A stretch of 34,377 bases of DNA from Betaproteobacteria bacterium (GTDB lineage Bacteria > Pseudomonadota > Gammaproteobacteria > Burkholderiales > Burkholderiaceae_C): NCBI GenBank assembly GCA_025354965.1, contig JANXLW010000131.1, forward strand, positions 1-34,377, written 5' to 3'. Below the pieces are notes generated by a model. It made no database searches. It was not told where the DNA came from and saw nothing but the letters and a program-made list of their open reading frames with translations. A program made the position numbers and the translations under genes. This document shows positions 24,321-32,881 of this stretch, one piece after another (positions within the stretch are counted from its first letter, which is position 1; each line of letters begins with the position of its first letter).

Positions 24321-26708
24321 ATGCCAACCAAACCGCCGCACAGTGAATCCAGCCCCATCTACGGCGCACATTCGAGCACCCTGAAGAACAATTGGCTGTT
24401 GCGCATTGCTTTTTGGGCAGGCGGTGCCGCCATCGCCGGGATGTCGTCGATTCTGATCATCATCGCGATTGCGCTGGCGGTGGCTTTTCCGAACCTGCCA
24501 GATATTTCAGACTTGTCTGATTACCGGCCCAAATTGCCGTTGCGTGTGTTCTCGGTGGAAGGCACTTTGATTGGGGAGTTTGGCGAGGAGCGTCGACACC
24601 TGACCCCCATCAAAGAAATACCAAAAATCATGGTTGATGCTGTCCTGGCCATTGAGGACTCCAGGTTCTACGAACATGGTGGCGTCGATTACAAGGGTGT
24701 TTTGCGCGCCGCTCTTGCCAACCTTGGGCGCATAAAGAGCCAGGGCGCGTCGACCATAACGATGCAGGTGGCACGCAACGTTTATTTGTCTTCGGAGAAA
24801 ACCTATACCCGCAAGATCTATGAAATCCTGTTGACTTTCAAGCTGGAGCATATGTTGACCAAGGACCAGATTCTTGAGATTTACATGAATCAGATTTTCC
24901 TGGGTAATCGCGCCTACGGCTTTGCCGCAGCGTCTGAGGCGTATTTTGACAAGCCGCTTAAGGACATCACTATCGCTGAGGCCGCCATGCTGGCAGGTCT
25001 GCCCAAGGCGCCTTCCGCTTACAACCCCATCAGCAATCCCAAGCGGTCGCGGTCGCGCCAGCTTCACGTCATTGAGCGCATGCAGGAAAATGGCTTCATC
25101 ACCGCCGGGCAGGCCGATGGCGCAAGAAAAGAAGAGCCCAAAGTGAAGTCTGGCGCAGATAGCACCAAAGTGCATGCAGAATACGTGGCAGAAACTGTAC
25201 GCCAGCTAATGTTTGCGCAATATGGCGAAGAAACCTACACCCGTGGCCTGAATGTTTACACCACGCTGCGTGCGGCCGACCAGGAAGTCGCTTACAAGGC
25301 ATTGCGGCGCGGCATCATGGACTTTGAACGGCATCAAATTTACCGTGGCCCGGAGAAATTTATCACCCTGCCTGCCAATCCTCAGGAGGTTGAGGATGCC
25401 ATTGACGATGCATTGGATGATTATCCCGACAACGGCGATGTAATGTCAGCCATGGTGCTGGAAGCGGACAGCAAGAAAATCAAAGCCCTGCGCCAGAACG
25501 GAGAACTCGTGGAAATTACGGGTGAGGGCCTCAAACCGGCGCAGTCTGGCTTGTCAGACAAAGCACCACCCAACATCAAAATTAGGCGCGGCGCAGTCAT
25601 CCGGGTTATCAAAGCACCCAAGAATACCTGGGAAATTACACAGCTCCCCGAAGTTGAAGGTGCTTTTGTGGCGCTGGATCCGCGTGACGGTTCCATCAAG
25701 GCCCTGGTGGGTGGATTTGATTTCGAAAAAAACAAATTCAACCACGTAACGCAGGCCTGGCGTCAGCCCGGATCGAGCTTCAAGCCCTTTATTTATTCGG
25801 CCGCCCTGGAGAAGGGCTTTACCCCGGCGACAGTCATCAATGACGCACCGCTCTTTTTTGATGCCGGTGTGACGGGTGGCCAGCCTTGGGAGCCGAAAAA
25901 TTATGATGGCAAGTTTGAAGGCCCCATGACCATGCGCCGGGGTTTGGCAAAGTCAAAAAACATGATCTCCATTCGCATCCTGCAGGCCATCGGTGCACCT
26001 TATGCGCAGGAATGGATCACGCGTTTTGGCTTCGATGCGGACAAACACCCGGCCTACCTGACCATGGCATTGGGTGCTGGATCGGTCACGCCGATGCAGA
26101 TGGTTTCTGCCTACTCGGTATTTGCCAATGGTGGCTACCGCATAAATCCCTGGCTGATAGTCAAGGTCGCCGAGCAAAAAGGCAAGGTGCTGGTGGAAAC
26201 CACGCCGCCGCTACTGGACGAATCTGTGCGTGCCATTGATGCACGTAACGCTTTCATCATGGAGAGTCTGCTCCAGGAGGTGACCCGCTCCGGAACCGCC
26301 GCATCCGCGCAGGCGACCTTGAAGCGATCTGACTTGTACGGAAAGACAGGCACCACCAATGACTCCATAGACGCCTGGTTCGCCGGATTTCAACCGACCC
26401 TGACGGCGGTCACCTGGATCGGCTATGACACACCGCGCAAGCTCGGGGATCGCGAAACAGGTGGTGGCTTGAGCCTGCCGGTCTGGATCAGGTTCATGGA
26501 GCAGGCGCTCAAAAACATTCCCGTCATGGAACCGAGCGCTCCAGAGGGGGTGATCAATTCTGGCGGTGAATGGTTTTACGACGAATATGTCAAAGGTGCT
26601 GGAATCAGCAGCGTGGGAATGGCCGACAAACCAGGCACGCCATCGGGTGTGCTGGCACTACCCCCTGCCGACGAAAGAAAGAAAATCCTGGACTTGTTTA
26701 AAAACTAA
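24321..26708 (+). CDS. mrcA: Penicillin-binding protein 1A (class A)
   Basis: A 795-aa bifunctional peptidoglycan synthase anchored in the inner membrane. One transmembrane helix (about residues 28-56) is followed by the GT51 glycosyltransferase domain, with catalytic Glu in AIEDSRFYEHGGVD (E112) and motifs QGASTITMQVARN, RKIYEILLTFKLE and IYMNQIFLGNRAYG. An OB-like insert (about 325-445) precedes the transpeptidase domain, with SxxK at SSFK (S485/K488), an SxN-type SKN and KTGT at K675. All catalytic motifs are intact. The start has a weak GAAG Shine-Dalgarno. It is divergent from pilM, and its TAA directly abuts the TGA of cyaY with no gap. Also called ponA in this locus. Confidence 0.96.
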   Translation: MPTKPPHSESSPIYGAHSSTLKNNWLLRIAFWAGGAAIAGMSSILIIIAIALAVAFPNLPDISDLSDYRPKLPLRVFSVEGTLIGEFGEERRHLTPIKEIPKIMVDAVLAIEDSRFYEHGGVDYKGVLRAALANLGRIKSQGASTITMQVARNVYLSSEKTYTRKIYEILLTFKLEHMLTKDQILEIYMNQIFLGNRAYGFAAASEAYFDKPLKDITIAEAAMLAGLPKAPSAYNPISNPKRSRSRQLHVIERMQENGFITAGQADGARKEEPKVKSGADSTKVHAEYVAETVRQLMFAQYGEETYTRGLNVYTTLRAADQEVAYKALRRGIMDFERHQIYRGPEKFITLPANPQEVEDAIDDALDDYPDNGDVMSAMVLEADSKKIKALRQNGELVEITGEGLKPAQSGLSDKAPPNIKIRRGAVIRVIKAPKNTWEITQLPEVEGAFVALDPRDGSIKALVGGFDFEKNKFNHVTQAWRQPGSSFKPFIYSAALEKGFTPATVINDAPLFFDAGVTGGQPWEPKNYDGKFEGPMTMRRGLAKSKNMISIRILQAIGAPYAQEWITRFGFDADKHPAYLTMALGAGSVTPMQMVSAYSVFANGGYRINPWLIVKVAEQKGKVLVETTPPLLDESVRAIDARNAFIMESLLQEVTRSGTAASAQATLKRSDLYGKTGTTNDSIDAWFAGFQPTLTAVTWIGYDTPRKLGDRETGGGLSLPVWIRFMEQALKNIPVMEPSAPEGVINSGGEWFYDEYVKGAGISSVGMADKPGTPSGVLALPPADERKKILDLFKN

Positions 26709-27038
26709 TCACGCAGACAACACCAGGGCGCAACCCGCCTGTTCACTTGCGTAGCGCGACAAACAGGCAAAGAACTCGCCCTGTCCTTTGGTGTCTGTCC
26801 AGTGATTACCGTCATACCTAAAGTGATAGCCACCGGATTTGGCCGCCAGCCAGACCTCGTGCAAGGGCTTTTGCAGATTGATGACAATCTGACTTCTGTT
26901 TGAAAACACAAGCGTCACCATGCCCCCGGTGCGCTGATTATCAATATCTGCGAGGTTCTGGTCATTAATGCAATCACAGCTTGCCTCTACGGCCTTGAGC
27001 AGAGTTTCAGCCAGATCCATGAATTCAGAGTCGATCAT
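26709..27038 (-). CDS. cyaY: CyaY, bacterial frataxin
   Basis: A 109-aa cytoplasmic iron-binding protein that modulates IscS-dependent iron-sulfur cluster assembly. The fold is recognisable: an N-terminal acidic helix ([19 protein letters not shown]), strand [15 protein letters not shown], then [29 protein letters not shown], the frataxin signature, and a final helix [14 protein letters not shown]. The track begins at 27068, but [11 protein letters not shown] from the ATG at 27038 fits the family and avoids overlapping lptM. Its stop abuts the mrcA stop. It is divergent from lptM with only 12 bp between the two start codons. Confidence 0.93.
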   Translation of the reverse strand: MIDSEFMDLAETLLKAVEASCDCINDQNLADIDNQRTGGMVTLVFSNRSQIVINLQKPLHEVWLAAKSGGYHFRYDGNHWTDTKGQGEFFACLSRYASEQAGCALVLSA

Positions 27039-27050
27039 TACAATTTCACT

Positions 27051-27287
27051 ATGTTGCGCTTTTATCAAATTTTAGTCAGTACGGTTGCCCTTGGCATTTG
27101 TGCGGTGAGCCTGTCTGCCTGTGGCCAGCAGGGTCCGCTGTATTTGCCGACAAAGGCGGCGGCCGCAAAACGCGCCACTTTGCCTGAAACACTGCTTGGG
27201 CAAAGCCCGACAAACACGGTACAAGCTGATTCAAATTCTCGCGACACCCCCAGCCCGGCTTCCGCACCTGCCGCCAGCCCTCAATGA
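27051..27287 (+). CDS. lptM: LptM-like small lipoprotein
   Basis: A 78-aa lipoprotein. LptM (YifL) promotes oxidative maturation and assembly of the LptD-LptE LPS translocon in E. coli. A signal peptide ends in LSAC (C24), followed by the family's defining GQQGPLYLP just after the lipidated Cys. The rest is Ala/Pro/Ser-rich and likely disordered. It overlaps lysA by 4 bp (ATGA) and is divergent from cyaY, matching the cyaY/yifL arrangement in enterobacteria, where it precedes dapF of the same lysine pathway. Confidence 0.88.
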   Translation: MLRFYQILVSTVALGICAVSLSACGQQGPLYLPTKAAAAKRATLPETLLGQSPTNTVQADSNSRDTPSPASAPAASPQ

Positions 27288-28558
27288 GTCCACAAAATCT
27301 TCCTGGTCAACCTCATCTTGCTTACCGCAACAATGAACTTTTTTTAGAAGAAATTCGGTTAAGTGATTTGGTGAGGGAACACGGTACGCCACTTTTCGTG
27401 TACTCGAAAGGTGCCATGCTGGCTGCTCTGGCGGCTTACCAACGTGGGTTTGCGGGTCGAAACGTCCAAATCTGTTACGCCATGAAGGCCAACTCGACAC
27501 TCGGCGTGATTCAAGTATTCGCACAGGCCGGGTGTGGTTTTGATATTGTCTCTGGCGGCGAGATGGACCGTGTGGTGACGGCTGGTGGCAAGGCAGCCAA
27601 GACTATCTTTTCCGGTGTCGGCAAAACATCGGCCGAGATGCGACGGGCGCTGCATGCTGGTGTGAGCTGCTTCAATGTAGAGAGCGAAGCTGAACTTGAA
27701 GTTTTGAGTGAGCTGGCACTGTCCATGGGCATGCGCGCACCGGTCAGTATTCGCGTCAACCCCAACGTCGACCCCAAGACGCACCCCTATATCTCCACTG
27801 GCCTCAAAGACAGCAAGTTTGGTGTCGCCCACCAGCGCGTCGTGCAAACCTACCAGCGCGCTGCAAAGTTGGCTGGCATACAAGTAGTAGGTATTGATTG
27901 TCACATCGGTTCCCAGATCACACAGGAAGAACCCTACCTCGATGCGGTCGCGCGCATGCTGGATCTGGTACAGGCCATTGAGGCAGCAGGTGTTTCCATT
28001 CGCCACCTCGATTTTGGCGGCGGTCTGGGTATCAACTACAACGACGATAGGCCGCCCCCGGCCGACCTGCTCTGGAAAAAGCTGCTGGCCTTGCTGGACG
28101 CCCGCGGGTTCGGGGACCGGCCACTGATGATCGAGCCCGGTCGCTCACTGGTAGGCAACGCCGGAGTGTGCCTCACCGAAGTGCTGTATCTGAAACCTGG
28201 CGAGCAAAAGAACTTTTGCATCATCGACGCCGCCATGAACGATTTGCCTCGCCCAGCCATGTACCAGGCCTTTCACCAGATCGTGCCACTAACGCCAGGA
28301 GTGGAAGCGTCCGGCACCTGGGATGTTGTCGGCCCGGTCTGCGAAAGTGGCGACTGGATCGGGCATGACCGCACCCTCGCGGTGAAGCAGGGTGACCTGC
28401 TGGCGGTGCTGTCTGCCGGGGCCTATTGCATGAGCATGGCCAGCAACTACAACTCTCGCGGTCGCGCGGCTGAGATCCTGGTAGACGGCACGCAAGCTGA
28501 TGTCATTCGTCAGCGCGAAACCATCATGGATCAAATAAGCAAAGAGAATTTGCTGTAA
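27284..28558 (+). CDS. lysA: Diaminopimelate decarboxylase
   Basis: A 424-aa PLP enzyme, last step of lysine biosynthesis, decarboxylating meso-diaminopimelate. The PLP Lys is K68 in CYAMKANS. Other family motifs are GCGFDIVSGGE, GIDCHIGSQI, LDFGGGLGINY, MIEPGRSLV and the catalytic Cys in GPVCESGDWIG, with GAYCMSMASNYNSR near the end. The ATG shares ATGA with the lptM stop, so the two are probably co-translated. A short hairpin with an ATTTT tail follows 26 bp after the stop. Family length is about 415-420, so it is complete. Confidence 0.97.
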   Translation: MSPQNLPGQPHLAYRNNELFLEEIRLSDLVREHGTPLFVYSKGAMLAALAAYQRGFAGRNVQICYAMKANSTLGVIQVFAQAGCGFDIVSGGEMDRVVTAGGKAAKTIFSGVGKTSAEMRRALHAGVSCFNVESEAELEVLSELALSMGMRAPVSIRVNPNVDPKTHPYISTGLKDSKFGVAHQRVVQTYQRAAKLAGIQVVGIDCHIGSQITQEEPYLDAVARMLDLVQAIEAAGVSIRHLDFGGGLGINYNDDRPPPADLLWKKLLALLDARGFGDRPLMIEPGRSLVGNAGVCLTEVLYLKPGEQKNFCIIDAAMNDLPRPAMYQAFHQIVPLTPGVEASGTWDVVGPVCESGDWIGHDRTLAVKQGDLLAVLSAGAYCMSMASNYNSRGRAAEILVDGTQADVIRQRETIMDQISKENLL

Positions 28559-28583
28559 ATTAAAGCCAGTGAAGAGATCCCAC

Positions 28584-28605
28584 GAGTCCCCTACGGACTC
28601 ATTTT
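28584..28605 (+). terminator. Candidate terminator between lysA and msrQ
   Basis: GAGTCC-CCTAC-GGACTC forms a 6-bp stem with a 5-base loop, followed by ATTTTC on the plus strand. It would end the lptM-lysA transcript. It overlaps the msrQ stop codon at 28591, and the minus strand lacks a T-run, so it does not serve msrQ equally. Confidence 0.5.
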
Positions 28606-29232
28606 CGTCATGCGCCTGGAAAGGCGCCAGCCCAGCAGGATGCCCAAAATCCCGGCGTAAACGTACACCTCAGTGAAATTGTTTTTGCCCGCCCTCATCC
28701 AGAAGAAGTGCAAAACGGCCAAGGCCGCAACGATATAAACCAGCTTATGCAAAAGCTGCCAGTGCTTTGCACCCAGCGTCTTGATGGCCCGATTGAAGGA
28801 GGTCAGTGCCAGTGGCGTGAGCAATACAAACGCCGAAAAACCCACCAGGATGAAGGGCCGTTTGGCAATGTCTTTGACGATGTCGGTGACGTCAAAACCC
28901 ATGTCAAACCAGCTATAACTCAGCAGGTGTAGCACCGCGTAGAAATAAACAAACAGACCCAACATGCGGCGAAACCGGGCTAGCGCCGGCGTTCCAGTCA
29001 TGACGCGCAACGGCGTTATCGCAAGAACCATGCACAGAAAGCGCAAAGTCCAGTCACCCGTGGAGCGGCTCAAGGCCTCCGCCGGATTGGCACCGAGCTG
29101 GTTGGTGATGGCCGCAAAAAGCAACCAGCAAAATGGCAACAGCGACAATCCAAACGCGACCGGTTTGGCAAAGCGGTGCAACAAAAGGGCTTTCGCCTGC
29201 ACCACCGGGCGCGGCCTGGCAAGTGCCGACAT
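28591..29232 (-). CDS. msrQ: MsrQ, haem-binding membrane subunit of MsrPQ
   Basis: A 213-aa inner-membrane b-type haem protein (ferric-reductase-like fold, formerly YedZ) that feeds electrons to the periplasmic methionine sulfoxide reductase MsrP. About six hydrophobic spans are seen, with likely haem-ligand histidines in YFYAVLHLLSYSW and in the KHWQLLHKLVYIVAALAVLHFFW region. The true start is the ATG at 29232, sharing ATGA with the msrP stop; the track's first residue is an adjacent TTG. The arrangement msrP then msrQ is standard. Confidence 0.94.
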   Translation of the reverse strand: MSALARPRPVVQAKALLLHRFAKPVAFGLSLLPFCWLLFAAITNQLGANPAEALSRSTGDWTLRFLCMVLAITPLRVMTGTPALARFRRMLGLFVYFYAVLHLLSYSWFDMGFDVTDIVKDIAKRPFILVGFSAFVLLTPLALTSFNRAIKTLGAKHWQLLHKLVYIVAALAVLHFFWMRAGKNNFTEVYVYAGILGILLGWRLSRRMTKMSP

Positions 29233-30239
29233 CAAAAAAACTTCTTGAGATCCATGCCAGTGTAAAGCTGCCCAACTTGGGCTTCATAGCCGTTGAACAT
29301 CAATGTCTTGCGCTTCTTGGTAAACAAGCCGTCCTCGCCAATACGTCGCTCGCTGGCCTGACTCCATCGTGGGTGGTCCACGTTGGGGTTAACGTTGGAA
29401 AAGAATCCGTATTCATTGGCAGCAGCCTTGTTCCAGGCGGTGGCGGGTTGTTTGTCGGTGAATCGGATTTTGACAAGACTCTTGCCACTCTTGAAGCCAT
29501 ACTTCCATGGCATCACCAGGCGCACCGGCGCGCCGTTTTGATTGGGCAACACTTCGCCGTACATGCCAAAAGTCAGCAAGGTCAATGGATGCATGGCTTC
29601 ATCCATGCGCAAGCCTTCGATGTAGGGCCACTCCAGCACACGCGAACCCACGAATGGCATGGTTTTGGGATCCGCCTGGGTCACAAATTCAACGTATTTG
29701 GCGCTCCCCAAGGGCTCTACTTTTTTGATCAACTCGCTCAGCGAATAACCCACCCACGGTATCACCATGGACCAGCCTTCAACGCAGCGCAGGCGATAAA
29801 TACGCTCCTCCTGCGTGCTGAGTTTGAGCAGGTCTTCCAATGTGTATTTGGCAGGCTTCCTGACCAACCCCTCAACCTCGACCGTCCACGGACTGGTTTT
29901 CAGGGTATGGACGTTTTGCGCTGGGTCCGATTTGTCGGTGCCAAATTCGTAAAAGTTGTTGTAGCTGCTGGCATCCTTGTAGTCTGTCAACTTCTCCATC
30001 GTGATCGCACCAGTCAAACTCGACTTCGCGCCTGGCAAGGCAGTCAATTTGCCCGGACGCGGCGTCAGGGAGGAGCCTTGCGCCAATGCCTCACGCGACG
30101 CCCAGGAGGCAAGTGCTGCACTCGTAACCCCGCTGGCCATGAGCTTGATGAGATCACGTCGCTCCTGGTACACGCGTTGAGGCGTTATTTCACTGGAAAC
30201 AGAATGGCGAAAGCCGTTGCGATTGGTGTTAATCAACAT
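29232..30239 (-). CDS. msrP: MsrP, periplasmic methionine sulfoxide reductase catalytic subunit
   Basis: A 335-aa molybdopterin enzyme (formerly YedY) that repairs oxidised methionine in periplasmic proteins. A twin-arginine signal is visible ([13 protein letters not shown]27-R28), so it is exported folded with its cofactor. The Mo-coordinating Cys is C152 in [15 protein letters not shown], inside the sulfite-oxidase-type domain. The C-terminal [26 protein letters not shown] is typical. It overlaps msrQ by 4 bp. The 220 bp upstream hold a probable terminator for the cytochrome gene, so msrP likely has its own promoter; none was clear to me. Confidence 0.96.
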   Translation of the reverse strand: MLINTNRNGFRHSVSSEITPQRVYQERRDLIKLMASGVTSAALASWASREALAQGSSLTPRPGKLTALPGAKSSLTGAITMEKLTDYKDASSYNNFYEFGTDKSDPAQNVHTLKTSPWTVEVEGLVRKPAKYTLEDLLKLSTQEERIYRLRCVEGWSMVIPWVGYSLSELIKKVEPLGSAKYVEFVTQADPKTMPFVGSRVLEWPYIEGLRMDEAMHPLTLLTFGMYGEVLPNQNGAPVRLVMPWKYGFKSGKSLVKIRFTDKQPATAWNKAAANEYGFFSNVNPNVDHPRWSQASERRIGEDGLFTKKRKTLMFNGYEAQVGQLYTGMDLKKFF

Positions 30240-30350
30240 GGTATTGCTCTCGTTTCATTAACGGCTGTGAGACTGCGCGCGTTCTCGCAACAATATGGTT
30301 GGCGACTTCTCTCCATTTTTCCACCGCATCAATACTCTGCCAGGTACACA

Positions 30351-30386
30351 AAAGGGCAGGCCATCGTGAAATGGAACTGCCCCTTT
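30351..30386 (-). terminator. Candidate terminator after the cytochrome c gene
   Basis: On the minus strand AAAGGGGCAG (30386-30377) pairs with CTGCCCTTT (30359-30351), with one bulged G, around a loop that can itself pair (CCAT/ATGG), and is followed by TGTG. The stem gives a CCCTTTT run at its 3' side. It lies about 75 bp past the cytochrome stop and would insulate msrPQ. The rest of the 220-bp gap shows nothing definite. Confidence 0.5.
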
Positions 30387-30459
30387 AGGGATGATCGCAA
30401 GGGTTTAGTTCAATCGAACATTAAACACAGTATCGACAAAACAGCATTACCACTACCCG

Positions 30460-31122
30460 CTAACGCAAACCGGCGATATAGTCGGCCACAGCCCTGATTT
30501 CACGATCGTTCATCTTGGCTGCCACCTGCGCCATTTGAAGACTATTTTTGCGAACACCGTCACGAAACGCGGTTAACTGGGCCACCGCGTAGTCTGCATG
30601 CTGCCCACTCAAACGCGGAAACTGCGACGGGATACCGGCACCGTTGGGACTGTGGCAGCCGGCGCATGCCGCAACCTGACGCTCGGCAATACCACCTCGG
30701 TAAATACGTTCACCCAATAACACCAACTCCTTGTCCTTGGCAAAACCGGGTTTTGCACTCTTGGAGCTCACCCAGTAAGCGACATTCTTCATGTCTGCGT
30801 CGCTCAGTGTCGCCGCCATGCCCGTCATGATGGGGTTAGCGCGCTTGCCTGATTTGAATTCCTGGAGTTGCTTGAGCAAGTACTCGGGGTGTTGCTGCGC
30901 CAGCTTGGGGTTGACTGGAATGACCGAGTTGCCATCCGGCGCGTGACAGGCGGCGCACACGGCAAAGCTGGCCTCTCCCTTGACCAAATCGGGCTTGGCC
31001 GCTATGACAGGCTCGGCTGCAGCGTTGGCTGGTGGCGCAACAGGCTTGGCCTCTTGCGAAAGGGCTGTAAAAGCAGTTACTGTCATTGAAGCAGTAAACA
31101 AAAGGGAGGCGAACAACTTCAT
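30460..31122 (-). CDS. Periplasmic dihaem cytochrome c (c4-like)
   Basis: A 220-aa exported cytochrome with two class I c domains in tandem. A signal peptide (LFASLLFTASMTVTAFTALS) is followed by an Ala/Pro linker, then CAACH (C56, C59, H60) and CAGCH (C153, C156, H157). Methionine ligands are likely in NPIMTGMAATLSD and NSLQMAQVAAKM. The size and symmetry match the cytochrome c4 family, which passes electrons from the bc1 complex to terminal oxidases. It is a single gene divergent from engB, with a probable terminator after it. Any electron transfer to MsrPQ is unsupported. Confidence 0.9.
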   Translation of the reverse strand: MKLFASLLFTASMTVTAFTALSQEAKPVAPPANAAAEPVIAAKPDLVKGEASFAVCAACHAPDGNSVIPVNPKLAQQHPEYLLKQLQEFKSGKRANPIMTGMAATLSDADMKNVAYWVSSKSAKPGFAKDKELVLLGERIYRGGIAERQVAACAGCHSPNGAGIPSQFPRLSGQHADYAVAQLTAFRDGVRKNSLQMAQVAAKMNDREIRAVADYIAGLR

Positions 31123-31138
31123 AGGGGACGTCGTTTCA

Positions 31139-31167
31139 GGTGAGAAAAACAGGGTGCATTCTACAAT
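31139..31167 (+). promoter_or_regulatory. Weak candidate promoter of engB
   Basis: TACAAT at 31162-31167 is a good -10 box 28 bp upstream of the engB ATG, but the hexamer at the proper distance upstream (GGTGAG/GTGAGA) is a poor -35. The 73-bp divergent gap must hold promoters for both engB and the cytochrome gene. Confidence 0.3.
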
Positions 31168-31195
31168 GGAGCTTCGGGTTTACTCACTTTAATCA

Positions 31196-31900
31196 ATGAC
31201 TACCAACTCAAACCCACTGGCTTCGGCCCGCCCAACCAGCGCAAAGGACAACGTCACCACGGCCGCTGCCACCATTGCTTTGGGTTGGCTTCACACTGCG
31301 AAATTCCTCACAACCGCCCCCCAGTTGCACTTCCTACCCCCTCTCAGCGTTCCTGAAATTGCTTTTGTGGGCCGTTCCAATGCTGGCAAATCGACCTGCA
31401 TCAACACGCTGACGCAGCAAAAGCAGTTGGCTTTTGCCTCCAAAAAACCGGGTCGTACACAGCACATCAACCTTTTCTCGCTGGGCAAACAGGGCGTGAC
31501 CGACGCGGTTCTGGCGGATTTGCCAGGTTATGGCTACGCTGCAGTGCCCAAGCAAGACAAGATTCGTTGGCAGCAGGTGATGGCCAATTACCTGGTCACG
31601 CGTGAAAACCTTAAAGCCATTGTGCTCATGTGTGACCCGCGCCACGGCCTGACCGAACTGGATGAAATCCTGCTCGATATCGTCCGTCCGCGGGTCGAAG
31701 ATGGACTCAAATTCCTGGTCGTTCTGACAAAAGCCGACAAACTGACCCGTGTCGAACAAACCAAGGCCTTGTCCATCATGCAGTTGCAAGCCGGGGGCGG
31801 GGAAGTCAGGCTGTTTTCGGCCACCAAGCGCCAGGGGATTGACGAGGTCGCAACATTGTTATGGCAGTGGGCGCACCCTTTGGGTGTTGAGCCCGCATGA
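31196..31900 (+). CDS. engB: Ribosome biogenesis GTPase EngB (YihA/YsxC)
   Basis: A 234-aa cytoplasmic TRAFAC GTPase needed for large ribosomal subunit assembly. G1 is GRSNAGKS (residues 59-66), the G2 region is KKPGRTQHINLF, G3 is DLPGYGYA, G4 is TKADKL and a G5-like SATKRQG is near the end. The N-terminal 30 residues are a low-complexity extension, as in other Burkholderiales. It overlaps the hydrolase gene by 4 bp. Linkage to a cytochrome c4 gene on the opposite strand is conserved in many proteobacteria. Confidence 0.95.
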   Translation: MTTNSNPLASARPTSAKDNVTTAAATIALGWLHTAKFLTTAPQLHFLPPLSVPEIAFVGRSNAGKSTCINTLTQQKQLAFASKKPGRTQHINLFSLGKQGVTDAVLADLPGYGYAAVPKQDKIRWQQVMANYLVTRENLKAIVLMCDPRHGLTELDEILLDIVRPRVEDGLKFLVVLTKADKLTRVEQTKALSIMQLQAGGGEVRLFSATKRQGIDEVATLLWQWAHPLGVEPA

Positions 31901-32832
31901 TGATCGAGACTTTTCTTCAGCCGTTGCCGCATGGCATCACCCTGAGTTGTCGCTCTGCGGGTCCTCGGGGCCGCCCGGTGCTTTTGTTCCTCCACGGTTT
32001 TCCTGAAGGCGCTTTTGTTTGGGACGAGTTGCTTGGCCACTTTGCGCAAGCCTGCAACGGTGGCTACCGCTGCGTTGCGCCCAATCTCCGTGGTTTCGAA
32101 CATTCCAGTGCGCCCGATGATGTTGGTTCCTACCGGCCCAAACATTTGGTGCGGGACATCGCCGCCCTGATCGCGATTGAAACCCAAGGCCAAGGAGGTC
32201 AACTGGCCTGTCTGGTGGCGCACGATTGGGGTGGTGCGGTGGCATGGAATATGGCCAACCAATTGCCCCATCTGACGCAGCAGCTGGTCATCATCAATTC
32301 GCCGCATCCCGGTACATTCCTGCGTGAGTTGAAGGCCAACCCGGCGCAGCAGGCCGCCAGCGCCTACATGAACTTTCTGATTCGTCCGGACGCAGAAAAT
32401 TTGTTGGCACAGGACGACTACCGCCGACTCTGGGAATTCCTGACACATTCCAAAAATGGATTTCAAACACCCGACTGGCTCACGGAAGGAGTCAAGGCAC
32501 AGTATCGCGTCGTTTGGGATGCTGGGTTGACCGGTGGCTGCAACCTGTATCGTGCATCCCCCCTGCGACCACCTCGACCGCAGGACCCCGCTGCTGCTGC
32601 GGTAGAACTACCACACAACATGCTGACTGTGACCATGCCCACGTTGGTAATCTGGGCGCTGGACGATATCGCGCTGCCACCAGTGCTGATCGAAGGACTT
32701 GGCGACTATGTTGAACACCTGACGATACAAACCGTAGCCAATGCCACACACTGGATCGTGCACGAAAAGCCGCAACTTATTGCCCAATTCATCTCTGTTT
32801 TTTTGCATCCCCAGTCGCTATCAAATTCATAG
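31897..32832 (+). CDS. Alpha/beta hydrolase, epoxide hydrolase-like
   Basis: A 311-aa alpha/beta-hydrolase. The oxyanion motif HGFPE is at residues 33-37 and the nucleophile elbow AHDWGG places an Asp (D110), not a Ser, at the nucleophile position. This points to the epoxide hydrolase / haloalkane dehalogenase branch. The acid is D256 or D257 (WALDDIALPP) and the base H285 (ATHWIVHEKP). The HGFPE motif favours epoxide hydrolase; the natural substrate is unknown. It overlaps engB (ATGA). The final residues SLSNS and the TAG lie in a dispersed repeat, so the C-terminus may be repeat-derived. No signal peptide. Confidence 0.85.
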   Translation: MMIETFLQPLPHGITLSCRSAGPRGRPVLLFLHGFPEGAFVWDELLGHFAQACNGGYRCVAPNLRGFEHSSAPDDVGSYRPKHLVRDIAALIAIETQGQGGQLACLVAHDWGGAVAWNMANQLPHLTQQLVIINSPHPGTFLRELKANPAQQAASAYMNFLIRPDAENLLAQDDYRRLWEFLTHSKNGFQTPDWLTEGVKAQYRVVWDAGLTGGCNLYRASPLRPPRPQDPAAAAVELPHNMLTVTMPTLVIWALDDIALPPVLIEGLGDYVEHLTIQTVANATHWIVHEKPQLIAQFISVFLHPQSLSNS

Positions 32833-32881
32833 CTCCTATCGAATATGAAGCAGGGGCTAACGACCAGAATCTCTCTGATCT
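32817..32881. repeat. Comamonadaceae-type dispersed repeat with hairpin
   Basis: The sequence CGCTATCAAATTCATAGCTCC with a following GGGGCTAACG resembles a short repeat scattered between genes in this family (GCTATCAATTT-ATAGCTGC...GGGCTA type; recognised from memory, not searched). TAGCTCCT (32830-32837) and AGGGGCTA (32852-32859) pair over 8 positions with one G-T. It sits between convergent genes and could act on both transcripts. Confidence 0.5.

Noticed and set aside
29133-30497. A 454-aa plus-strand ORF opposite msrQ and msrP
   Set aside because: It lies antisense to two clear genes, has no recognisable motifs, and such open antisense frames are common in this composition.
31588-32466. 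A 292-aa minus-strand ORF across engB and the hydrolase
   Set aside because: Antisense to two genes with intact catalytic motifs; no coherent protein features.
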